Below, piece after piece: positions 34,046 through 41,026 of a DNA stretch of 64,000 nucleotides. The notes under the pieces are model-generated. The model ran no database searches and had not been told where the DNA came from. It was given only the letters and a program-made list of their open reading frames with translations. The DNA comes from Phycisphaeraceae bacterium. GTDB taxonomy: Bacteria; Planctomycetota; Phycisphaerae; Phycisphaerales; UBA1924. Numbering within the stretch: position 1 is the first letter of the stretch; every line of letters starts with the position of its first letter. The stretch spans positions 62,001 to 126,000 of the forward strand of contig JAHBXE010000010.1 of the NCBI GenBank assembly GCA_019636625.1. The letters run 5' to 3'. A program made the position numbers and the translations under genes.

Positions 34046-34146
34046 TTTCGCAGACCCCTTTCAGGGGTGTGCGCCCCAGACCCACGCCCGATTCCAGGCA
34101 TGCCAAGCCATGCCTGGCAACCACCGCCAGACCCTTTCAGGGGCTC
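34046..34146 (-). repeat. REP-like hairpin array 2, 5' side of the RAYT gene
   Basis: Inverted relative to array 1. Read on the minus strand: H1 at 34144-34129 (AGCCCCT/AGGGTCT, one mismatch), a linker ending GGTTG, H2 at 34117-34094 with arms CCAGGCATG/CATGCCTGG, then a closing H1 at 34068-34054 (ACCCCT/AGGGGT) followed by CTGCGAA. The H2 arms differ from array 1 at three neighbouring positions and both sides changed together. The closing H1 lies within 30 bases of the RAYT start codon and would be in its mRNA leader if transcription begins upstream. Confidence 0.85.
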
Positions 34147-34218
34147 CGATCTGAGAGACGGCGAAACATCACTTCGCGAGGGGGCCCGGAAGGGACCAGT
34201 TCCAACGCCAGTTCCCCT

Positions 34219-35274
34219 TCACCCGCCCCCGACCCCCACCGGCTTCCACCCCTCCACCTTCCCCTCCACCGGGTGCAACATCCCCCACAGCCGCTCCAGC
34301 AGGTCCTTCATCCCCTGCCGCGCCGCCCCGCTGATCGCCAGCACCGGCTCCCGATGCCCCAGCTTCAGCTTCCGGCACACCTCGTCCACCTTCGCCTTCC
34401 GCTCCGCTTCATCCGGCACCAGGTCCATCTTGTTCAGCGCGATCACTTCCTGCTTCTCCGCCAGCAGCGGCGAATACCCCGCCAGCTCCGCCCGGATCTT
34501 CCGGTAGTTCTCCACCGGGTCCGATCCGTCCACCGGCGCGATATCCAGCAGGTGCACCAGCACCTTCGTCCGCTCCACGTGCCGCAGAAACTCGTGCCCC
34601 AGCCCCGCCCCGTGCGATGCCCCCTCGATCAGCCCAGGGATGTCCGCCAGCACGATCCGCCGCGTCTGGTCCAGCTCCGCGATCCCGAGCTGCGGCGACA
34701 GAGTCGTAAACGGGTAATCCGCAATCTTGGGTGTCGCCCGCGTCAGCGCCGACAGCAGCGTGCTCTTCCCCGCGTTGGGAAGCCCGATGATCCCCACGTC
34801 CGCGATCAGCTTCAACTCCAGCCTCAGGCGGACCCGCGGCCCCGGTTCTCCCGGCTCGGCCTGCCGCGGCGTCTGGTTCGTGCTCCGCTTGAAGTGCTCA
34901 TTCCCGAACCCGCCTCGCCCGCCCTTGGCGATCACCACCCGGTCCCCGGGCTTGAGGTCGCACAGCAACGCCCCGCTCTCCGCCTCGTACACCATCGTCC
35001 CCGGAGGCATCCGGATGATGCAGTCCTTCCCCGCCAACCCCGACTGCTGCTTGGCCCGCCCCGGCTCCCCATCCTGCGCCGACCAGTGGTGCTGCCCGCG
35101 AAAGTCGAACAGCGTGTTCACGTTCTCATCCGCCGCCAGGACCACCGACCCGCCGTCTCCCCCGTTCCCCCCATCGGGCCCCCCCTTGGGAACGTACTTC
35201 TCGCGCCGGAACGACACAGCGCCCCGCCCGCCGTTCCCCGCCTTCACCTCAATCTCAGCTTGATCGACAAACAC
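34219..35274 (-). CDS. obg: Obg/CgtA ribosome-associated GTPase
   Basis: 351 residues. The glycine-rich Obg fold occupies residues 1-158 (AGNGGRGAVSFRREKYVPKG, GGPDGGNGGDGGSV, KGGRGGFGNEHFK). The G domain follows with G1 GLPNAGKST (164-172), G3 ADIPGLIEGAS and G4 NKMDL; the latter part ends soon after the G domain, so the variable OCT domain is missing, as in several phyla. Obg is essential for 50S maturation and stress signalling. It lies 35 bases downstream of the PilZ gene. Confidence 0.96.
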   Translation of the reverse strand: MFVDQAEIEVKAGNGGRGAVSFRREKYVPKGGPDGGNGGDGGSVVLAADENVNTLFDFRGQHHWSAQDGEPGRAKQQSGLAGKDCIIRMPPGTMVYEAESGALLCDLKPGDRVVIAKGGRGGFGNEHFKRSTNQTPRQAEPGEPGPRVRLRLELKLIADVGIIGLPNAGKSTLLSALTRATPKIADYPFTTLSPQLGIAELDQTRRIVLADIPGLIEGASHGAGLGHEFLRHVERTKVLVHLLDIAPVDGSDPVENYRKIRAELAGYSPLLAEKQEVIALNKMDLVPDEAERKAKVDEVCRKLKLGHREPVLAISGAARQGMKDLLERLWGMLHPVEGKVEGWKPVGVGGG

Positions 35275-35309
35275 GACGGGAGGATAGCGCCCTCACCACC
35301 CGCCCCGCT

Positions 35310-35669
35310 TCACGCCGCCCGCGCCAGCCGGCCGCTCGACAGGTGCCGCAACAGCGACTCCCGATCCGCCGCCTGCTCAAACGCCGTAAACGCCGCGGCC
35401 ATCCGCGTCGGCCCCGGTTCATCCGGATCGACGCTCGCCCACACCACGTTCCCCCTCGCCCGGATCGCCCCGCCGCTCCCGGGCAGCCCGATTTCCAGGC
35501 TCACCGGCGTCCCCGGCGCCACGGGTTCATCCAGCTCAAACCTCACGCCGCCTTCCGACACATCGTACACGTGCCCGCTGTACTCCCTTCCGCCCGCGCA
35601 CACGCTGATGCGTGTGTACATCGGAAGCACGGAGAACCGCTCAAAGCGCCGGCGATTGAACCTGTTCAT
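35310..35669 (-). CDS. PilZ-domain protein
   Basis: 119 residues from the ATG at 35669. A basic N-terminal RxxxR-type motif (NRRRFERFSVLPMYTRI) and the strand motif VYDVSEGGVRFEL (the D/NxSxxG pattern) place it in the PilZ family of cyclic-di-GMP receptors. The rest (VSLEIGLPGSGGAIRARGNV, then VVW) completes the beta barrel. No partner domain is fused. Given the flagellar cluster elsewhere in the window it could affect motility, but it is next to obg and there is no direct evidence. Confidence 0.78.
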   Translation of the reverse strand: MNRFNRRRFERFSVLPMYTRISVCAGGREYSGHVYDVSEGGVRFELDEPVAPGTPVSLEIGLPGSGGAIRARGNVVWASVDPDEPGPTRMAAAFTAFEQAADRESLLRHLSSGRLARAA

Positions 35670-35860
35670 GCCGTAGTTATCGACCCAATCCGCACCCGTA
35701 TTGATCCTTCGCCGCGATTCCACATTCACCCGCAAACATTGCGCACGAGTCGCCCCGCCGCGCCCCCGATACGGAGGGACCATGGGCCGATCGACCAAGC
35801 CTGACTTGTTCCTTCTCCGGCAGCGCCTCCAGCAGGTCCGCCGCCAAGGCGCCCCGTCCC

Positions 35861-36316
35861 CTACCGCTCAACCTTCGCTTCCGGCGCCGCCACCACCTGC
35901 ACCGTCAACCCTCCCACGCGAACGCCCATCCGCCGTTCGAGGTCTTCAACCGCCGACGGCGGTATCGCCTCCAGCAGCTTCTGGCTCAGGTCCTCCGGCA
36001 CGTCACGGATCTGCCCATCCGGCATCGAGAGATGCACATGGTCGCTCGTGTCCGCATCGAACCGGCACGGCCCCGTCCCTTTCGCGCACGCCAGCCGCCG
36101 CACAAGCCCGACCTCGCTGAACGCCTCCAGCGTGTTGTACACCGTCGCGAGGCTCAGGCCCTCATCGCGTGACTTCACCATTTGGAACAACTCGTCCGCC
36201 GTCGGGTGCAGCTTCGTCGCCGCCAGCGCTTCATACAGCACCTGACGTTGCCGCGTGCAACGCAAGCCGTGCCGCTCAAACAGCGCCCGGATGTGACTGG
36301 CAACTCCGTCGTTCAC
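35861..36316 (-). CDS. Fur-family metalloregulator (PerR/Zur/Fur type)
   Basis: 151 residues. The winged-helix DNA-binding part reads IRALFERHGLRCTRQRQVLY, then HPTADELFQMV and LSLATVYNTLEAFSEVGLVR, which is typical. The metal-binding C-terminal half contains HVHLSMPDGQI. The paired CxxC motifs of structural-zinc Fur proteins are absent; two separated cysteines (LACAKGTGPC) are present instead. Which metal or peroxide it senses cannot be told. It is 38 bases downstream of the GNAT gene on the same strand. Confidence 0.85.
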   Translation of the reverse strand: MNDGVASHIRALFERHGLRCTRQRQVLYEALAATKLHPTADELFQMVKSRDEGLSLATVYNTLEAFSEVGLVRRLACAKGTGPCRFDADTSDHVHLSMPDGQIRDVPEDLSQKLLEAIPPSAVEDLERRMGVRVGGLTVQVVAAPEAKVER

Positions 36317-36354
36317 GCCGAATTATGGCATCGTTCCCCCCGAAAGCCACACCC

Positions 36355-36837
36355 CTACGCCGCTTCTTCCTCGCTCGGGCACCGGATCACCGCCCGCCGA
36401 TGCGGCACCCCCGCCTCCTGGAACACCTCGGGCTCCATCACCCACCCGATGCTCTCAAAGAACGGCACCGCGGTTACCGGAGCATGGCACACCAACTCCC
36501 GCAGCCCAAGTTCCCCGAACGCCCGGCTCTCCACCGCCACCACCAGCCGCCGTCCGATCCCCTCCCCCTGCCGCTGCAGGTTCACCGCCATCTGCGTGAT
36601 CCGTCCCGCCCCCGCTGCCGGTTCCCCGGGAATCAACGCCGCGCACCCGACGACCCGCTCCGCCGCGTGGTGGTTGAGCACCGCGACAAAGTGCTCCATC
36701 CGCTCCTCAAGCCCCGGAAACTCACGCTTGAACCGCTCCATGTCGTACCCGATCGGCCGCAGGAGCACATCCTCCCGCAGCGCGCACTCCTGAACGTACA
36801 GCGGGTCCTTGCTCGTGATGCGCCGGATCTTCACCAC
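36355..36837 (-). CDS. GNAT-family N-acetyltransferase
   Basis: About 160 residues from the GTG at 36837, preceded by GAGGA at a slightly long distance; an upstream GTG at 36876 is an alternative. GNAT features: the VGCAALIPGE strand, RITQMAVNLQRQGEGIGRRL with the Q/R-x-x-G-x-G/A acetyl-CoA loop (RQGEGIG), then VCHAPVTAVPFFESIGWVME. The opening KIRRITSKDPLYVQECALRE resembles the ElaA-type or YjcF-type subgroup. Substrate unknown. Confidence 0.8.
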   Translation of the reverse strand: MVKIRRITSKDPLYVQECALREDVLLRPIGYDMERFKREFPGLEERMEHFVAVLNHHAAERVVGCAALIPGEPAAGAGRITQMAVNLQRQGEGIGRRLVVAVESRAFGELGLRELVCHAPVTAVPFFESIGWVMEPEVFQEAGVPHRRAVIRCPSEEEAA

Positions 36838-36942
36838 ACCGATCGTCCTCGTGCTGCCAAACCGCCACCAGTTCACACACGCCGCGACAACGGGCCCAAG
36901 GATATCCGCAACACCATCCCCCTGTCACGCGGATCTTCTCTC

Positions 36943-37734
36943 GTGGGCCACATCCCTCCCGCCTCCACGCTCCTCTGCGAATCCTGCGGCTACGAAATCG
37001 CCGGCCTCCCCGCCAGCGCTCCATGCCCCGAGTGCGCCCGCCCCGCGCGCGACTCCCACCCCGACCGCCGCACCGGCTCGCCTTGGCAGCAACACCCCTC
37101 CCTCCGCGCCTGGGTCCTCACCAACTTTCTCATGCTCCGCCACCCGCGTCGAACCTTCGACCTCATCCAAATGGACTCCCGCGGCCGCTTTTCCCTCCTC
37201 CTCATCAACCTCCTCCTCGCCGGCCTCCTGTGCACGCTTCCCTGGATCGGCACCCTCATCGGCGACCCCGCCCGCAACGCCCGCGACGCCGCCCCACTCC
37301 TCCGCTACGCGCTCTTCTTCCGCTCCACCGCCCTCGGCACAATCGCCATCACCTTCATCCTCTTCGGTCTCACCGCCATCGAGGCCTACGGCATCATGTT
37401 CTTCGGCCGCCGCCGCGCCTGGCGAATCACGCCCGACATCGCCTGGCAAGTCTGCGCCCACGCCTCCATCGGCTGGATCCTCGCCGCGCTGTTCACGCTT
37501 CTCTCACTCGCGATCTACCTGAATCTCTCTTCCTTCGGCCTCTCCCGCTGGTTCGACAGCCTCAGCCGCACCTCGGCGTTCATCCTCGCCTCGGTGCCAC
37601 TCGCCGGCTTCTTCGCCGGCATGCTCATATTCGAAACCCTCGTCTACACCGGCATGCGCCGCTGCCGCTTCGCCAACGCCCCCATCACCGCCTCACCTGT
37701 TCCAACTTCAACACCCGTTCCAACCGCGCAATAA
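36943..37734 (+). CDS. Multi-pass membrane protein with N-terminal zinc ribbon
   Basis: 263 residues from the GTG at 36943. Residues about 11-35 hold a zinc ribbon (LLCESCGYEIAGLPASAPCP, then ECARPA) of the C-x2-C-G...C-P-E-C type. Four or five hydrophobic helices follow (for example LLLINLLLAGLLCTLPWIGT, ALGTIAITFILFGLTAIEAY, SAFILASVPLAGFFAGMLIF). The protein ends in a short SPVPTSTPVPTAQ repeat. The same repeat type continues after the stop in another frame, suggesting a recent frameshift. Function unknown; the ribbon may bind metal at the cytoplasmic face. Confidence 0.65.
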   Translation: MGHIPPASTLLCESCGYEIAGLPASAPCPECARPARDSHPDRRTGSPWQQHPSLRAWVLTNFLMLRHPRRTFDLIQMDSRGRFSLLLINLLLAGLLCTLPWIGTLIGDPARNARDAAPLLRYALFFRSTALGTIAITFILFGLTAIEAYGIMFFGRRRAWRITPDIAWQVCAHASIGWILAALFTLLSLAIYLNLSSFGLSRWFDSLSRTSAFILASVPLAGFFAGMLIFETLVYTGMRRCRFANAPITASPVPTSTPVPTAQ

Positions 37735-37890
37735 ACCCCAACCGCCCCCCAGCCTCCGCCGCACCCTCAGTCCAGACTGCACCTCAGTTCCCCACCGCCA
37801 CCCAGGTCTCGACTGCAACCCCGGTCTCGACCGCAAACCAAGTCTCGACTGCACGCCCGGTCCCAACCGCGCCCCCACCAACCTGAAGCG
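37735..37890 (+). repeat. Decayed ~24-bp tandem repeat after the zinc-ribbon membrane gene
   Basis: Units of about 24 bases such as CAGGTCTCGACTGCAACCCC and GTCTCGACCGCAAACCAA recur four to five times, each encoding P/Q-V-S/P-T-A-x-P/N. The repeats begin inside the preceding gene (its last ~13 residues) and continue past its stop in the +2 frame as TQVSTATPVSTANQVSTA and similar. The remainder of the 378-base gap to the MFS gene holds hairpin array 3 and a short actgcgtcactccgtc-type tandem at about 38044-38090. Confidence 0.65.
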
Positions 37891-37909
37891 CACCTCGGCC
37901 CCACTGCTC

Positions 37910-38005
37910 GCCCCTGAAAGGGGCTCGCCAAGGTTGCCAGTGGTGGCTCTGCACCACTGGCCCGCCCCACTCCTTCGTGCCACACCCCTGAAAGGGGTTA
38001 GCGAA
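37910..38005 (+). repeat. REP-like hairpin array 3, remote from the RAYT gene
   Basis: Same architecture as the RAYT-flanking arrays, 3.9 kb away: H1 at 37910-37924 (GCCCCT/AGGGGC), linker TCGCCAAGGTTG, H2 at 37937-37960 (CCAGTGGTG/CACCACTGG, perfect), spacer, closing H1 at 37984-37998 (ACCCCT/AGGGGT) followed by TAGCGAACGCC. The H1-H2-H1 order and the GCGAA after the closing H1 match arrays 1 and 2, so the mobile or selected unit is probably the whole H1-H2-H1 cassette. Confidence 0.88.
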
Positions 38006-38112
38006 CGCCCCGCAAGCAGCCCCCCAACCCACCCATCCCCCACTCACTGCGTCACTCCGTCACTGCATCACTCCGTCACTGCCCCTACCATCCCTCTCAC
38101 CCCGGAGCCCTC

Positions 38113-39663
38113 GTGTCCCCGCCCCCCTCGACGCTCGAACCCGCCGCTGAACCCAGCGCCCCCGAGCCAGCCCCTCGCCCGCCTTCCTCTTCCCCCTGGT
38201 CCGTCCTCCGCATCCGCCACTACCGCAACGTCTGGATCGGCTCCATCGGTTCCAACATCGGCGGCTGGATGGAGGGCACCGGCATCCGCTGGATCGTCGG
38301 CTCCACCACCGGCTCCGCCCTCATGCTCGGCTACCTCTCCACCGCGCAGACCGCACCCATGCTCCTGCTCGGGCTCATCGGCGGCGTCGCCGCCGACCGC
38401 TTCAACCGCAAAAAACTCCTCCTCATCACCCAGTTCACCATGATGCTCATCGCCGCGTTCCTCGCCGTGAGCAGCTACTTCAACTTCTTCAACCTCAACG
38501 TCGCCTGGGTCCTCATCGGCGTCTCCGTCGGCCAGGGGATCGCCGTCGCCTTCAACATCCCCGCGTGGCAGGTCCTCACCCCCCGCCTCGTCCCGCGCCA
38601 CCAGCTCACGCACGCCATCATGCTCAACGGCCTCCAGTTCAACTTCGGGCGCGTCGTCGGCCCCGCGCTCACCGGACCCATCCTCATCGCCTCACCCACC
38701 TACGGCGCCACCATCCTCTTCCTCGTCAACACCCTCTCCTTCGCTGGCGTCCTCATCGCCATCGCCGGCACGCCCGACGCCCCGCCCCCGCCACGCTCAC
38801 CCGACTCGCTGTGGGAGCAGACTTCTGAGGCCCTCTCCTTCGTCTTCCACAACCGTGGCCCGCGCGCCGTCTTCCTCGCCATGACCATCTTCGCCATGCT
38901 CGGCGCGCCCCTCCTCACCCTCATGCCCCTCGTCGTCACCAAGGTCTACCAGCTCCACGCCGACACCTTCAGCACGCTCATGGCCGTCTTCGGCGCTGGC
39001 GCCGTCGCCGGCGTTCTCGCCATCCGCTACATCCCCCCCTGGTACCCCAAGCACCACTTCATCCCCTTCGCCATCACCGCAGGCGGCGTCTCCATCCTTG
39101 CCTTCGCCCTCTCCCCCACGTTCCTCCTCGGCTCCATCAGCACCTTCTTCGCCGGCGCCTTCTGGCTCTGGAGCTTCAACTCCACCTTCGCCGCCATGCA
39201 GATGCTCGTCCACGATGCAATCCGCGGCCGCGTCATGGCCGTCTGCAACACCGCCGTCTTCGGCATCACCCCCGTCGGCGGCCTCTTCGCCGGACTTGTC
39301 GGCATGCTCGCCACCGGCGACGGCGAATCAGCCCGCGGCGTCCAGATCGGCATCGCCACCGGCGCCGCCCTCCTCATCGGCGCCGGACTCATCATGCTCA
39401 CCTGGCGAACCCCCGAAGTCGACGGCCTCGAACCCGGTGACCCCGCCTACACCCGCGACCCCTCTCTCCTCCACGGCCTCACCGGCGCCCGCCACCGCTA
39501 CCTCTCCTCCGGCGACCGCTGCATCGAATGCGGCCACTCCCTCCGAGACATCCCCGCCTCCCAGACCGTCGTCACCTGCCCCGAGTGCGGCCACGTCAAC
39601 GAACTGCGAAACCTCCACGCGCTGCATGTGAGCAGCGAACAAGGCGCCGTGCCCGACGCATAA
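38113..39663 (+). CDS. MFS transporter with C-terminal zinc ribbon
   Basis: 516 residues from the GTG at 38113, with CGGAG upstream. After a Pro-rich cytoplasmic N terminus of about 28 residues, the protein has 10-12 hydrophobic helices of the MFS_3/EntS-type exporter (IGSNIGGWMEGTGIRWIVGS, GGVAADRFNRKKLLL between helices 2 and 3, MAVFGAGAVAGVLAI). It ends with a soluble extension of about 70 residues carrying a zinc ribbon: CIECGHSLRDIPASQTVVTC, then PECGHVNE. This fusion is unusual for MFS proteins. Substrate unknown. ispG follows after 9 bases. Confidence 0.85.
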   Translation: MSPPPSTLEPAAEPSAPEPAPRPPSSSPWSVLRIRHYRNVWIGSIGSNIGGWMEGTGIRWIVGSTTGSALMLGYLSTAQTAPMLLLGLIGGVAADRFNRKKLLLITQFTMMLIAAFLAVSSYFNFFNLNVAWVLIGVSVGQGIAVAFNIPAWQVLTPRLVPRHQLTHAIMLNGLQFNFGRVVGPALTGPILIASPTYGATILFLVNTLSFAGVLIAIAGTPDAPPPPRSPDSLWEQTSEALSFVFHNRGPRAVFLAMTIFAMLGAPLLTLMPLVVTKVYQLHADTFSTLMAVFGAGAVAGVLAIRYIPPWYPKHHFIPFAITAGGVSILAFALSPTFLLGSISTFFAGAFWLWSFNSTFAAMQMLVHDAIRGRVMAVCNTAVFGITPVGGLFAGLVGMLATGDGESARGVQIGIATGAALLIGAGLIMLTWRTPEVDGLEPGDPAYTRDPSLLHGLTGARHRYLSSGDRCIECGHSLRDIPASQTVVTCPECGHVNELRNLHALHVSSEQGAVPDA

Positions 39664-39672
39664 GATTTCTCA

Positions 39673-40971
39673 ATGCTCCCACGACGTCCAACGCGACAAG
39701 TCTCCATCGGCGACGCCCGAACGGGTATTGTCCGCATCGGCGGCGGTCTTCCCGATGCCCACGGCAACGCCTCAACCCCCGCCCCCGTCTCGGTCCAGAC
39801 CATGACCGCCGGGTACACCCACGATGTGGACGCCTGTGTCCGGGAGATTCACAAGCTGCACGCCGCGGGCGCCGACATCGTTCGCGTCGCCGTCCCGGAG
39901 AAGAAAGACACCGAGGCGCTGAAGGAGATCCTGAAGCAGACGAACGTGCCGATCGTCGCCGATGTCCACTTCCACTTCCAACGGGCGCTCGAAGCGGTCG
40001 AGGCCGGCGTCCACAAGATCCGCCTCAACCCCGGCAACATCACCGACCGCGCCCAGGTCCACGCCGTGATCGACGCCTGCAAGGCCGCGAAGATCCCCAT
40101 CCGCGTCGGCGTCAACGAGGGCTCGATCATCGAGCGCAAGGACAAGCAGAAGCGGATGAAGGAACTCGGCGCCGTCTTCAGCGAGCACAAACACGGCTAC
40201 CTGCTGGCCATCATGATCGCCAAGCTCGAGGAGTACCTCGACATCTTCTACGAACGCGACTTCCGCGACATCTGCATCTCCGCCAAGAGCATGGATGCCG
40301 CGCTGGTCATCGATGCCTACACCGAGATCTCCAAGCGCTTCGACCACCCCCTCCACCTCGGCGTCACGCACGCGGGCCCGAAGGAGACCGGCTGCATCCG
40401 GTCCATCGCCGCGCTCTCGGCCCTCCTGTGCAACGGAATCGGCGACACGATCCGCATCAGTTATGCCAGCGACCCGGTGTACGAGGTGCAGGACGGCCTC
40501 GAACTGCTCTGGTCGCTCGGGCTCCGGCCACGGCAGGGAGTCGACCTCATCGCCTGCCCGACCTGCGGGCGCATCCAGGTCGATCTCTTCACGCTCGTCC
40601 AGGATGTCCGCAAGGCGCTCGCGGAGAAAGTCACGGTCCCGATGAAGGTCGCGGTCATGGGCTGCATCGTCAACGGGCCCGGCGAGGCGGAGGGCGCCGA
40701 TGTCGCCGTCTTCGCCGGCGACCGCCGCGGCATCATCTATGTGCAGGGCCAGAAGACCGCCAACGTTCCCGAGGACCAGATCCTGCCGACACTGCTGGCC
40801 GAGTGCCTGAAGTTCCAGGACGAGGTCAAGGCCGGTCGGGCGAAGCTGGGCGAGAAGAAGGTCGAGATCATCCCGCCGGATCCGCTGGGCGAACTCGGGT
40901 CGGGCTGGGAAAAGATCGCGGCGGGGTCTGTGGAGCAGAGGACGGTACCTCTCACGGTCGATCGTCGCTGA
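39673..40971 (+). CDS. ispG: IspG (GcpE), HMBPP synthase
   Basis: 432 residues. IspG reduces MEcPP to HMBPP in the non-mevalonate isoprenoid pathway using a 4Fe-4S cluster. Cluster ligands are visible: Cys-295 and Cys-298 in ACPTCGR, Cys-331 and Glu-338 in GCIVNGPGEAE, equivalent to the three Cys and one Glu of the E. coli enzyme. The TIM-barrel part has VRVAVPEKKDTEALKEI, IVADVHFHFQRALEA and IRLNPGNI. It lacks the large extra domain found in plant/Chlamydia-type enzymes. Flavodoxin or ferredoxin would be the electron donor. Confidence 0.96.
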   Translation: MLPRRPTRQVSIGDARTGIVRIGGGLPDAHGNASTPAPVSVQTMTAGYTHDVDACVREIHKLHAAGADIVRVAVPEKKDTEALKEILKQTNVPIVADVHFHFQRALEAVEAGVHKIRLNPGNITDRAQVHAVIDACKAAKIPIRVGVNEGSIIERKDKQKRMKELGAVFSEHKHGYLLAIMIAKLEEYLDIFYERDFRDICISAKSMDAALVIDAYTEISKRFDHPLHLGVTHAGPKETGCIRSIAALSALLCNGIGDTIRISYASDPVYEVQDGLELLWSLGLRPRQGVDLIACPTCGRIQVDLFTLVQDVRKALAEKVTVPMKVAVMGCIVNGPGEAEGADVAVFAGDRRGIIYVQGQKTANVPEDQILPTLLAECLKFQDEVKAGRAKLGEKKVEIIPPDPLGELGSGWEKIAAGSVEQRTVPLTVDRR

Positions 40972-41026
40972 TCCCTGTTGCCTCATCCTTATCCCCCTGC
41001 CTCCGCCTTGCGTCTCGCTCGCTGTC

